A DNA stretch of 64,000 nt from positions 1-64,000 of the forward strand of contig JBBHKE010002473.1 in assembly GCA_037447655.1 (NCBI GenBank). The letters are read 5' to 3'. The notes below the pieces were generated by a model. The model saw only the letters and a program-made list of their open reading frames with translations, was not told where the DNA came from and made no database searches. Source of the DNA: Zygnema cylindricum (taxonomy: Eukaryota; Streptophyta; Zygnematophyceae; Zygnematales; Zygnemataceae). This document shows positions 11,346 to 22,699 of the stretch, in pieces (positions within the stretch are counted from its first letter, which is position 1; each line of letters opens with the position of its first letter). A program made the position numbers and the translations under genes.

Positions 11346-11834
11346 ATATTTTTTTCCATGTTACCATCCCTTATTGGTTTCCCCCAAAACAAAGGCTAGA
11401 ATATTAAAATTCTTTTCTTCCTGACTTGATTTTTTTAGTTCAGTTAATCGTCTCCATCCTCCTTTTTCTATTCCGCTCTCTTCCCTCTCACTTTTCCTCT
11501 TGAGAAACCTTTTTGTAATTTTTTTTTCTCTCGCCCATCCCTTTTTTTCCTCCCCCTCCCTCCCCCCAACTCTCACACACCCACACACAAACACACAGTC
11601 TAAGACATTTTCCTTCACCTCAACTATACCTCTACCAGACTGATATAAAATAAAAAACACCCAAACCACTAATCCTTTCTAAAACGTATCAATTCTCCTC
11701 ATCGTTTCCTACACTGCAGTTGACGACATCAATGTTTCCAAACTTCTGCAATCGCTAAGAGGTCCTCCGCACACTCATATTGTAGGCATCATTATATCTA
11801 CAATGGTTTTAGGCAATGGTAGGAATTTATCACA
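11346..11834. other. No gene recognised; CT-rich and CACA-rich stretch
   Basis: 11440-11600 is pyrimidine-rich and contains a short CACACA run. It lies just downstream of the GT92-like coding sequence on the minus strand and would hold its 3' UTR. Confidence 0.35.
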
Positions 11835-12345
11835 CTACTTGCCAAGTGTCGCTCGTACATGTCGCCACTGTCTCTCATCAACCAATTGGGCTACTTGGTT
11901 GGTGAATACAGGATCTAAGGTAATATATGGATGTTCTGTTATGTTATACACAATGTGTGTACATTCGCTGAATCCTTGTACTTGTATTGTTCTCGCGTGA
12001 ACAAGAAAAGCAACATTTTCATCAACAATGACTTTCTCGACATCAGATATGAACATAGATATATAATGCACCTGTCCTACCAGTGGAGTATTTAGGTTGA
12101 CAGCCCATTTGAACCGGCGATCTGTGTTACAATGCATGTTCATAGCTGGACAGCTTGTCAAATATGCCCTTAACTCTATCGCCCACTGACCAACATGTTT
12201 TTGGGGCAAACAGTGATCTACAGCGTATATGACACGTTTAAAATAAAGAGCTCCGACATCTTTATAGAGTTCAAAAAGGTCGAGAAGATTTTGATTTTTG
12301 GAGCGAACATGTAAATATTCATCGTAATCCACATTTAGAGCCCAC
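11835..12345 (-). CDS. GT92-like glycosyltransferase, exon with the DYDEYL motif
   Basis: Last recognised exon of a GT92 (DUF23) glycosyltransferase, a family of Golgi or ER enzymes that in animals and plants galactosylate glycans. The acceptor ..TTTCAG at 12347-12346 joins to the previous donor so that K and W meet to give HVAKWALNVDYDEYLHV, the catalytic DxD/DE strand of the family. Downstream are TSCPAMNMHC, NLNTPLVGQVHYISMFI and FLVHARTIQVQGF, and the frame ends at a TAG (11837-11835). The final CAA|GTAGTG could also be a donor. No stops or shifts occur inside. The substrate is not predictable. Confidence 0.75.
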
Positions 12346-12527
12346 CTGAAACATGAAACGGGCACAAGAGAAATGTCAATTGAGATGAGAATAACCAAAC
12401 AACAGGTCCAACAATAACTTGGGGTTGAAGCACACGCCTTCTCATTGAAAAAACAAGCAACAATTATGAATAACTTCGAAAATTATAACATCCCGTAAAA
12501 CATTTCATAAAACGTTTCGGAACTTAC
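12346..12527 (-). other. GT92-like gene intron
   Basis: GTAAGT donor at 12527-12522 and polypyrimidine-CAG acceptor ending at 12346. The 182-bp length is ordinary for plants. Splicing leaves phase 2 on both sides and restores the conserved AKW. Confidence 0.8.
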
Positions 12528-12921
12528 TTGGCTACATGGCGAGATCGATGGATGCAATCATTAACAAAAAGCACTTGATTGAAGTACCATGTTTCATAAA
12601 GCGATTGATCTTCTGCGTATACAATTGTTACAAGTTTTTCATCTTCGAACTTTTTCAAAAGTTCCATCAAGTCCTTCTCAATGTCCTCTACAATGTAAAA
12701 CAAAAAATGGACATCGTCTTGGAGAGCCCCTTTGTGCCATAAAATCCACTCCCGAACGATTGTAGCATTCACATTGGTACGAATAGGGGCACCACATAAG
12801 GCAAATTTATGACGAAATCTTTGGTTGCTCTGTTCAAGTCGATACAAATTTGGGTCAATGGATGTCTCACTTAAAACAGCTAACATATCATATGCGTCAT
12901 ATACACAGGCGTTTCTGTTCT
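12528..12921 (-). CDS. GT92-like glycosyltransferase, exon with the REWILWHK motif
   Basis: It opens after TTGTATCTGCAG (acceptor at 12923-12922). The reading is NRNACVYDAYDMLAVLSETS, later CGAPIRTNVNATIVREWILW, FYIVEDIEKD, the strand LVTIVYAEDQ, and FVNDCIHRSRHVAK up to the donor at 12527. The block V-R-E-W-I-x-W/Y-H-K and the ND-C-x-x-R helix before the DxD strand are diagnostic for GT92. It starts one base into a codon, which fits the GTGAG donor of the exon at 13472. No lesions are seen. Confidence 0.75.
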
Positions 12922-13471
12922 CTGCAGATACAAGTAAAAAATCATGAAAATTAGAAGGATGTCTAAACTTTTTCAAAGTGACAGAGAGAACTCATGTCTT
13001 CTATAAATGTGAGGATTTGAGGTTTCTTTAAATATTACCATAGGAGAAGACATAGGTAACTTACGCTCCAAAAATAATCAAAAATTCCTATAAGAACTTC
13101 CTATAGGTCAGTTTTTGGGACTTCGAATATGCTCAATCAGAGTCTTACTTTCAAACGTACAAATAATATTGCTTGTTACCTGCTAGGACATACTATTTGA
13201 GAACAACTGGAGGGTTCACATTTATATAAAAAAAAAACACCACATAATATTACTGCACAATATCACACTCACTTTTTATAAATTTCGAAATGCTTATTAA
13301 GCAAAAAATGAACATACGATTGATTGTGAATTCCCATAAATTTTCATCGACCGAAGTCCATATTCCACTAAGAAGTTCCCATTAAGTTTTATCATCATTC
13401 ATCGTTAGTCAACAAAGAGCATGCGAGTGTAATGACACACCACATAAATTCGTCCATTGACAAAACCTCAC

Positions 13472-13676
13472 TCTTATGTCTTGGCACTCGCACATAAAGC
13501 TTTCCACCATCTTCTCCGCCCACTTCGATCGGGAAAGTACACCGTACGATAACAACAACGTATTCCATATAATGCTGGTCTGACAGCTCAGCTGAGAAGA
13601 TCGACGCAGAAGTCTCAACTTCCCTATGAGTACCACAATCAAATATGCGCCGATCAGGGTTTGAACCACCATGGAA
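13472..13676 (-). CDS. GT92-like glycosyltransferase, upstream exon
   Basis: The frame reads FHGGSNPDRRIFDCGTHREV, ELSDQHYMEYVVVIVRCTFP, IEVGGEDGGKLYVRVPRHK. The string VxVRCTFP..GGxLYV matches the strand that precedes the catalytic domain in plant GT92 proteins. The donor AAGA|GTGAGG at 13471-13470 leaves one base, matching the next exon. The 5' border is 13676 (after AACAAAAG) or 13623 (after CTCATAG). Only the second matches the phase of the exon upstream. Confidence 0.6.
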
Positions 13677-13901
13677 CTTTTGTTAAAAAGGGAGGCACAA
13701 CTGAATTGATACTGGAGCAACTGACTGAAACCAACCACACAGGCCATCGCCATTGAAGTTTGTGTGCCATGAAAACGAGAGTGAAACGTACATTTCACTC
13801 AAAAAGCTGTACGAATTGTACGGTTTTACCCTCGAAACGAGGCTACTACTTCGGTAGTGTAATTACCCTAAAAGACTCGGACTCATTTCCAAGACTGTTA
13901 C

Positions 13902-14096
13902 CGAAATGAAAGAGCGATACAATGAAGAAGCTGAGCAATGAATAGGGAACAAAGAGCTTTGGAAAAGAATGCTGACGTCATCTTCCTATCGTTCGGCACC
14001 CAAGTGCAGGCAGTCACAGGGGCGCCCCACCCCTTCATTAGGGTGTCCGAGGCGAGGCCGACCACGTAAAATTCTGTCATGCTGTCGCGATACGCG
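13902..14096 (-). CDS. GT92-like glycosyltransferase, N-terminal exon
   Basis: A strong acceptor (run of T, then TTTTCCCGTGTTGCTCAG, ending at 14097) opens the frame AYRDSMTEFYVVGLASDTLM, KGWGAPVTACTWVPNDRK. The first base completes the codon left by the exon ending at 14571. The right border is uncertain: donors AC|GTCAGC near 13977 or CG|GTAACA at 13901 are both phase 2. The hydrophobic tail after NDRK is probably intronic, so the shorter exon is more likely. Confidence 0.5.
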
Positions 14097-14445
14097 CTGA
14101 GCAACACGGGAAAAGACAAAAAAAATGCCACGTCAGCAACGAGTAAACATTGAACATAGAAACATTCCCAAACTGAATCAGCAGATAAAGCTTGCTTCAT
14201 ACTAAAATACTGGCAGCAGCAGTCTCACACGTGTGTGCAAGGAAAACTCAAAAAGCGTATGGTTGCAGACGAGCGGACACAGCATGAAGCTATACTCAAA
14301 ATCAATGATGTCAATTTACAAATCGGAATAAGTGCAACATCGACCTCCGCGGAAGACAGCTGCGTCGGTTGCACTTCAACTGTACGGAATAGAAATCAGC
14401 TAATTCTGTCGTCATTCCGATACATTGAACCGTACGACGTTCAAA

Positions 14446-14542
14446 TTTGACCTAAAAAACAAAAACAAAAACAAACACAAAAACAAAAACAAAAACAAAA
14501 ACAAAAACACAAAAACAATAAAAAAAACAAAAACACAAAAGT
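14446..14542. repeat. (AAAAAC)n simple repeat
   Basis: Imperfect AAAAAC/CAAAAA units run over about 90 bp inside the proposed GT92 intron. The Lys/Asn-rich translation is an artefact of the repeat. Confidence 0.85.
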
Positions 14543-14570
14543 GGCGCGTAAAGTCGCACTTTGCCGTCAC

Positions 14571-14785
14571 CTGTATTTTACAAAAGCGTGAAGCTCGCGA
14601 CCCGCGGGAAGAAAGTCGCTTGTCTCTTTCGAAAAGCGTTTGTTGCCTTCTCTAAAATCGTTCCACCAGAAATGTGGCTGTACTTCCCGCAATTGCCGGA
14701 CACTTTCTGATTGGTCAAAGACCTCCCACCGACATCCATTAGAACGAACGTACGGTTTCAAGGTTTCGATCTTCCGTACAATTTA
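14571..14785 (-). CDS. GT92-like glycosyltransferase, first visible exon
   Basis: The open frame from an upstream TAA to donor CAG|GTGACG (14570-14569) reads VRKIETLKPYVRSNGCRWEV, HFWWNDFREG, DFLPAGRELHAFVKY. Spliced to the exon at 14096 it gives HAFVKYS-AYRDSMTEFYVV, the start of a nucleotide-sugar-binding fold. No ATG is convincing, so a signal-anchor exon probably lies upstream and was not identified. Confidence 0.5.
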
Positions 14786-14789
14786 TTCG

Positions 14790-15955
14790 TAACTAACCAA
14801 AGATACTGGCGCCGTACTTCTGTTTTATTCCTAAAAAATTGTACATGAAGGAAATTAAACAAAACAGTATCCATTCTATGGGTACATTTTAGGAAATTAG
14901 AAAAAATAAAAAAAAGGGTTTTTTCCTATTCATAGATATTCACACAGTAAAAAATGAAAAACGGTATTCAATCCTATCATATTTGCAGGTAATTCATAGA
15001 ATACCGACAAAAAAATGAATTCTGTGTAGGTCTATGTAGATTAAACGGCCAAAAAACGTTAATTTAAAAGAAGATGAAGCCATAAGCTGACGACAAAGTC
15101 ATTAATATTTCAAAGGATGAGCGCTTCCTTTTTTCTTTTCCTTTTCCTTTCCCTTTTTCCTCTATGTTTGCATGTAAACACCAGCTATTGTACGATCTAT
15201 TCAAGGTTGCCATCTTTTGTAAGTTTGGGGTCTTAAATTTTTTGAGAAAAGAAATTGCAGGAAGTAAATAAAGGTGACTTAAAATAGTGTGGATGTTCAA
15301 GTACCAGCTGGATATTCGTCTTCCTGGGAGAAGGGGAAAAGGCCAGAGGCGGAAATCAAGGTAAGACGTGTGACGCATAAAACGACAAAAAGGATGAATG
15401 GTGGGGAGGGAGAAGAAGCCATGGCCTTCAATTTTTAAGTTGACGGAATTCTAGGGAAAGTTGAGAGTCTCGTCCCATTGGAGATTTCTCACGCTTTCGT
15501 GAAATGGCATCGGAATCTTCAGATCCCCTGAAATGAAAAAATCCGTACTGAACGAAAACTGACAAAACGAAACAAATTATGTACTTTGATGCACGCAAAC
15601 GGACAAAACATACCGAAATGTGTATTTTTCGTCGTCGTTTGAATTGTTTTATAAAAATGTTTACACGTGTGAATACGTATTATAATTTGTTTACTGAAAA
15701 TACTTTGTTTTAAAAAATATCGCGCATGTTTTTTAAAGAAAAGTTTGAAGATGACGTTTTTTGTCGTGGCCGTGGGTCGAAGAACACAAGACGACAACAT
15801 GTAGTACATCTTAAATTCGACGATGACGCAAAATGTACTTCTCATTTTTTCAATTTTTTTGTACGGTTGACACTTACGCGGTACGGCTCAAAGTTTTAGA
15901 GGAAAACGACAGAAAAAAACCCTTACTTAGATACATGGAGAAGCACCCTTAGTGC
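14790..15955. other. No gene recognised
   Basis: AT-rich. The 5' end of the GT92-like gene should lie here. Minus-strand frames at 15064-15378 and 15519-15845 have no recognised motif. AGGATGAATGGTGGGGAGGG near 15400 is purine-rich. Confidence 0.35.
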
Positions 15956-15959
15956 GTTT

Positions 15960-18515
15960 CGGAGTGCGCTTTAAAGTGGATTTCTGTTTTTTTTTGTTTT
16001 CTGGTGTTAGTGAGAGAGTATTTTAGAAGGAGTGTAGAGTAGATTGATATATCATAAAAGAAGTGAAGTTGAGGAGAAAATTAAGATGTAAAATTCGATT
16101 AAATATATTTTCTATTTGGTCGAGTTCCTTTGTTGTCTATGAATTTTTAATGTCTAGAAGTTTTTGAATGCTTCCGCTGGTGACTAGTTGAATTAATGAT
16201 CCTATTTTGACAAGTGGTATCAGAGCAGGCAGAGGCTCCCAGTAGTAGTCATTTTTGAAACAAGCCACAGTATGGCGAGTGTTGCTTGCCCATCTCAAAG
16301 AAATTTTGAGAGTGAAAAAGAGGTTAACTTACGAGTTAATATTATCCTATTTAAAAGATAACTAAGATAATCGAGTGAGTTCTTCTCAGAGTACTCCTTC
16401 TTATGGTACTCTGAACTCCGCCGTTCCAAATTCAACCGATCGATTTTTTTTGCGTGATGGCAAAAGAGGGGGAAGAAGGGGTGGAGTCCCGAGAGGTAGA
16501 GGAAGGGGACAAGCAAAAGGAGGAAATCAAAAACCATTTTTTGCCACCCCCGATCTGAACTCAACTCTGTTGCATGCTTTAAATGCAACAAGCTCGGACA
16601 TATGGCGGCATCATGTCCCGAGGAGGAGCAAATGGTGGCCGTGGCGGTTCTAATAGTTGCCGTGGCGGTTCTAATAGTGGCCATGGTGGTGGTCGATTTG
16701 GCGGCTGAGGTGGAGGACGTCTTGGTGGTCGTGGAGGTGGTCGAAATGGTGGCCGATTTGGCGGCGATGGAAACTATATGGGAAATCGAAATGACGATTA
16801 TGAAGAAGAAGAGGAGTTAGGTGCTCAGATTTTCTCGTGTCTAAATTTATCTATAAATTCACTCAATGAAAAGACAAAATCAAATAAAGAGTGGGTGATT
16901 GATTTCGCAGCGTCTCATCACGTTTGTACCGATGTAACGCTGTTTAATGACTTGCGGCAATTAACATTTCCTAAATTAATTACAGTGGCAAGTGGGCAAG
17001 TCATTAAGGTTGGAAAAGTAGGCACGGTTCGAATTGAGCTACCTACTTCTTGTTTTGATGGTACGGGACGCTTGACTGAAGCTAGTCTAATGAATGTTTT
17101 ATACATTCCGGATGGATCTGTAAATCTCCTAAGTGTACCTCAAATTCAGCGCGCGGGTGGAAGTGAACTTGCACTTGGTGACTCTTCAATTCAAATTAGA
17201 AATTCGAAAGGAGTTATCATTGGTGAATGAGAGGTGACAGAAAATATGCATAGTCTGCTAATTTGGCGCAGACCGAAATCAAAAATTCAACCGGATGGTT
17301 TGATTAGTTAGATTTCAAAATTTAAGGGTGATTTAACTCTTTGGCACCATCGGATGTGCCACACATCAAAGGGTAGTTTGAGGGGGATGATTGAAGTGGG
17401 ATGTGCGAGAGGTTTGGATTTGACATCGGGAGAAAAAGTAAATGGATGCGAAGGGTGCAGCCGAACGAGGCAAATTCGGAAGCCTCACCCGGCTAAAGAT
17501 ATAAAATTCAGATCCGAAAAACCCCTCGATTTGGTCCATGTCAATTTATGCGCACACATTAAACCGGAGAGTATTGGGGGAAATATATATTTAATGGTGA
17601 CTGTAGATGATTACTCACGATTTTTTTGGGTAATCCTTTCGAGTTCAAAATCTTAAGCTCTTGAGAGATTTAAAGAGTGGCATGTCATGGCGGAGAAACA
17701 ATACGAAAGAAAATTGAAATCAATTCGAACCGACAATGGTGGAGAATTTATCGCGTTTGATAGATATTGTCTAGAATGGGGAATTAAGCATCAATTGACG
17801 ACTTCTTACTCCCCGGAATCCAATGGAGTTGGTGAACGGAAAAATCAGACATTACAAGAAATGGTCCGCTTCCTAGTGCACGCATCCGGTCTCTCAATGT
17901 TATTTTGGGGAGATGCGATTTTGACCGCCAACTACATTTGTAATCGGCGACTTACTTCAATTTTAGGTGATAAGACTCCTCACGAGTTATAGTACGGCAG
18001 AAAACTGACTCTTCATCACCTTCGGATTTGGGGATGCCAAGCGAACGTCTATGTGGAATCGCAAAAGAGAAAAGGAAAATTTGCGGCAAAGAGTTGGACC
18101 GGAATTTTCGTCGGCTATAGTTCGAAAGGAAATCTATACCGAATCTATGATCAAATTAATCGTACATTTATTGAATCTCGGAATGTATATTTCCATGAAG
18201 ACTTAAAATCAGCAATGGAAGGATCAGCAAAATTTCACAAAAATTTCGATTTTCTTGAAGAAGACGAAATTGCTCAATTTTCGAACATTGAAGGATCGGA
18301 TTCGGAAAGAACCTGAGTCGGGGTCAAATGTTAGGAGGGGAAAAGAAAATTGGACATTAAGGATGACATTGGGGACATTGTCATTGAATCTCAAAGTGTC
18401 AATCCTCGAATGTCCTCGGAATATCGAAATTCTCAAAATTCCAAATCTAGTTTGCCGAGTGAGACTGAGATGGAACCCAATGCTGAAAAAAATGTTCCAT
18501 TACGGAGGAAAACAA
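15960..18515 (+). mobile_element. Copia element D, 5' part (gag mostly deleted, no RT)
   Basis: LTR end near 16212, primer site at 16215-16226, then a leader. Most of gag is missing. An RGG-like basic stretch leads to a CCHC knuckle (CFKCNKLGHMAASC, near 16570-16612) and a Gly/Arg-rich tail. Protease is degraded (VIDFAASHHVC where VxDSGAS is expected). GAG-pre-integrase follows, LWHHRMCHTS at 17340. The integrase core is TVDDYSRFFWVIL, RTDNGGEFIAF, SYSPESNGVGERKN, then GIFVGYSSKGNLYRIYD. Stops fall at 17230, 17656 and 17992. It ends near 18515, where element E begins. Confidence 0.75.
16215..16226 (+). promoter_or_regulatory. Primer-binding site of copia D (tRNA-Met 3' end)
   Basis: TGGTATCAGAGC, the standard plant copia site complementary to the 3' end of initiator tRNA-Met, three bases after the LTR end ..TTGACA. 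Confidence 0.9.
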
Positions 18516-21124
18516 TGATATAATGTTGTGGCATAAGAGGCTTGGGCATGTGAATCTGGATAAGTTAAGAGAGATGAAAAAGATGGGAGTAGTGGAAGGG
18601 ATTCAGTTTGGTGAGAGTGAGAATCTAAGTGATTGTAGTGGATGTGCTCAAGGTAAATCAAACACGTTACCCTTACCAAAAACAACCAGCTATAAGGGAG
18701 AAAATATTCTAGATTTAGTACAAACAGATATATGGGGGCCGGCCAGAGTGCCCTCACCTGGGGCGAAGAGATTTATGATGAATATCACCGATGATTGGTC
18801 TCGGTATTCCAGGTTGTATTTTTTGAAAAATAAGTCAGAGGTTCAGGAATGTTTTAGACAATATAAAGCATGGAGTGAAAAACTCCAAGAAACCGCAATA
18901 AAAAGAGTAAGGAGTGACAACGGTGGAGAGTATACCTCTAACCGGTTTGAGGATTTTCTACGAGAAGATGGAGTGCAACACCAAAAGACAGTTCCTGAAA
19001 ATCTAGAGAAGAATGGTGTAGCCGAGAGGTTAAATAGAACTCTAAGTGATAGTGCTAAGAGTATGCTCTCAGATAAGAAAATAGGAATGAGATTTGGGTC
19101 GAAGTTATGAACTATGCAAGTTATCTCAAGAATAGAGTTCTTACCTTGGCAGTAAAAGGCCAAACTCCTTATGAGAGATGGACCGGCGAAAAACCAGATG
19201 TTTTACACTTAAAGGTTTTCGGTAGTCAAGTGTTTAGCCTAGACACAGATCGGTCAAATTAGAAGTTGGATCCGAAAGGAAAACCAGGATATCTGCTAGG
19301 ATATGATGAAGATATAAAAGGATATAGAGTCTATGATCTCAAGAGAGAAGATATAATACTAATAAAGCATCTAGTAGCCATGGATAAAGGAATATCTATA
19401 GATCCCTTTAAGCATAGAAAGACAATCAAAATCAGAATTAAGTCAGAAAATTTGGATGACTTTGAGCTTCCTAACTATCCAGATTTTTGAGAAAATGATG
19501 ATCTTACATATACAAATCGAATCAAGGAGGACTCAGCCGTGAAACCCCTAGTGCCAACTCCAACCGAAGCGGAAGACGTGGTGGAAATAGACCCGGAATT
19601 AAAGGATAGGGGAGAAGTCGAAACTATTCGAAAGAATTCACGAGAGCCATCCATTCCGGCATCACAGTTTGAGGGTGGAAGGAGAAGCAGCAAAAGACTG
19701 CAAGAGATTCAAGTTAACAACAAGGTAGCCAAACTGTCTTATCCCGAATAACCACAGACTTATGGTGAGGCGATGAAATGTCCTGAGAGGAACCGGTGGA
19801 AGATAACCATTAATGAGGAGATGGCTTCAATTATGGCTGCAAATACGTGGGAGTTGGTGGAATATCCCCCTGATAGGAAGCCAATCGGGTGTAAGTGGGT
19901 ATTCAAATTGAAACTCAATCCGGATAGCACCATTGTGCGCTACAAGGCTCGGTTAGTGGCGAAAGGATTCACTCAGAAAGAGGGAATTGACTACAAGGAA
20001 AATTTTGCTCCGATCGTCAAGTTTCAAGCTCAGATCACTCAATTTATTTGTTTGAAGACGAGGAAGGAATTATTTTTATTGCAATTTATGTTGATGATTT
20101 GTTTGTTTTACGTAAAACTATGGATAAAATAGATAAGTTGAAAAAAGATCTTAAAGGAAGATTTGAAATGTAAGATATGGGAGAAGCAAGGTATATTTTG
20201 GGAATTCAGGTAGAGAGAGACAAAGATAGAAAGATAATAAGATTAACTCAAAAGGAGTTCACTGGAAACATGTTAGAAAAATTCCATATGGACAAGGCTA
20301 ATAGTTGTACCACTCCTATGGAAGTAAAGAAGGGAAGTGAGGGTAGTGTGGAAGAGGGAGTTATAATCTTAGATGATGAGGTAGGCTCGGAAATATTTAA
20401 GTAGACCATCCCTTATAGACAAGTAGTGGGCAGCCTAATATATTTTATGAATTGTACCCGTCTCGACATTGCTGCAACTGTAGGAGTACTAAGTAGGAGT
20501 CTGAATGCTCCCACTAAGAAAGTTTGGGAGGCAGCTAAGAGAGTCCTTGGATATCTCATAGGTACTAGAAATCTATGGATGCATTTGGGCGGGAAAAATA
20601 GTAATATCACCACTTGGAGTGATGCCAGCTATGGGGATGCTCCTATGACGAGATGCACGTCTGGATATGTATTGTATGTGGGTGATGGGGCTTGCTGTTG
20701 GAGCAGCAAGCAGCAAAAGGTCATTGCTCAGTCCACCATGGAGGTTGAGTACATGGCCTCTTGCTCTGCGGTAAAAGAATTAATGTGGGTCAAGTCTTTG
20801 CTTGGTGAGCTTGGTCACCTTAAGAATGGTGTGCAGAAAATATTTTGTGATAATCAGGCAGCGATCGCTATTGCTGCAAATCCTAAACATCATTTAAAAG
20901 CCAAACACATGGATATTAGACTCAGTTTTTTTAAAGACAAGGTAAAAAACAAAATCATCAGTTTAGAGTACAAACCAGACAACGAGATGGTAGCAGATAC
21001 GATAACCAAACCTGTGCATTCCCCAAAGTTAATTTTTTGCCAGGACAAATGTGGTCTGAAATTAAAAAGTGACTAGAAAATAAGGGGAGTGTAGAAATAA
21101 ATGGTTATTTGTTAAAGAATTTTC
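18515..21124 (+). mobile_element. Copia element E: integrase to 3' LTR, family A-like
   Basis: It starts abruptly at GAG-pre-integrase (LWHKRLGHVNLDKLREMKKM). Integrase DDWSRYSRLYFLKN and RSDNGGEYTSN follow, with a frameshift near 19108. Then the GYLLGYDEDIKGYRVYDL block, the RT start (GCKWVFKLKLNPDSTIVRYK), and a deletion near 20030 that fuses VKFQ to the SSDHSIYLF segment. The motif YVDD is next, read in another frame, then the RNase H domain (TTWSDASYGDAPMTRCTSGY; CDNQAAIAIA) ending at a TAG at 21076. A polypurine tract AAATAAGGGGAG and an LTR start TGTAG (21090) follow and run into the N gap. Confidence 0.8.
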
Positions 21125-21134
21125 NNNNNNNNNN
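21125..21134. other. Assembly gap (10 N)
   Basis: Ten N between the start of the 3' LTR of E and unrelated sequence. The true gap size is unknown. A collapse between two similar copia copies is possible. Confidence 0.95.
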
Positions 21135-21467
21135 GAAGTAGGTATTGGTGATCTACGAAGTGATCCTAAAATAGAAGAGAGAACTCCAGTATCTCAGATA
21201 TAGGAAAATGTAAAAGTAGTATAGGATCATTTATAGGACCAAAAGGAAAAACTAGATTGAAGGACAAACTGGCTAGACACAGATTTGATTTGTGAACTGA
21301 TAACTTTTGGAAATTCACACTTTGTAGACCAAAAGCCGGACAGGTAGAGAGTATCCCACAAACCGGAAAATGATGGTATTATTTTTGAGATAAAAACTCT
21401 ATTAAACGTGTCAAGTAACGAAGCCGGTTTTTGGAGAAAGAATAGAAGAATATACTGTCGTATGAGG
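21135..21467. other. No gene recognised
   Basis: About 330 bp after the gap with no recognised copia motif before the integrase of E' begins. It may be LTR sequence, but I could not match it. Confidence 0.3.
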
Positions 21468-22699
21468 TAAATCATGAGCAGAATGGTATAGCTGAAAGAT
21501 TAAATATAACACTGAGTGATAGTGCTTGGAGTATGCTGTCATATAAGAAGATAAGAAAGAGGTTTTTGGCCGAAGCAATGAACTGTGCAAATTATCTCAA
21601 AAATAGAGTTTTTATTATGGTAGTAAAAGGCCAAACACCCTATGAGAGATGGACAGGCCGAAAACCAGATGTTTCACACTTAAAGGTTTTCAATAGTCAA
21701 GTGTTTAGTTTAGACACAGATCGGTCAAACAGGAAGTTAGATCAAAAAGGAAAACCAGGATATTTACTAGGATATGATGAAAATGTAAAAGGATATAGAC
21801 TCTATGACCTCAAGAGAGAAGATAAAATCCTAGTGAAGCATCTAGTGGTTATGGATGAAGGGAAATCTATAGATCCCTTTAAGCATACAAAGAGAGTCAA
21901 AATCAAATTTGACTCACAAAATTTTGATGACTTTGAGCTTCCTAGCTATCCACGATTTCAAGAAGATGATGGTCTTGCAGGCACAGATTAGATCGAGAAG
22001 AACACAAATGTGGAACCCCTAGTATCAAAACAACCGAAACGGAAAACGTGGTGGAAATCCACCCGGAAGCAAGAGATAGGGGAGAGGTAGAAACTTTTGG
22101 GAAGAATCCAAGGGAGCGATCTATTCCGGCAACCGGGTTTGAGGGAGGAACGAGAAGCAGCAAAAGACTACAAAAGAGACAAGCTATCAATATGGTAACC
22201 AAACTGTCTCACCCCGATGAACCACAAACTTATAATGAGGGAATGACTTGTCCTGAGAGAAATTGGTGGAAGATAGCCATTAATGAGGAGATGGCCTCAA
22301 TTATGGCGGCCGATACATGGGAATTGGTGGATTGTTCTTGTGACACGAAGTCAATTGGGTGTAAGTGGGTATTTAAGCTGAAACTCAACCCTGATAACAC
22401 CATGGAGCGCTATAAGGCTCGGTTAGTGGCGAAAGGATTTACCCAGAAAGAGGGAATTGACTACAGGAGACATTTGCCCCGGTCGTCAGCTTTCCTTCCG
22501 TCCAGATACTTCTCAGCCTGGCGGCAAGAGAATACATGGAAGTACATCAGATAGACATCAAGACGGCCTTCCTATATGGAGAGTTAGAAGAGGAGATTTT
22601 TATGCGACAGCCCGAAGGATTTTTGGAGCAAGGGGAGGAGAGCAAGGTATGCCGATTGATCAAATTTTTGTATGGGCTGAAATAAGTGCCCCAACAATA

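Noticed and set aside
13409-13798. Minus-strand 129-codon frame over the GT92 region
   Set aside because: Another frame of the same strand carries the conserved VxVRCTFP..GGKLYV exon, so this one is a shadow.
14425-14655. Lys/Asn-rich small protein
   Set aside because: Produced by the (AAAAAC)n repeat.
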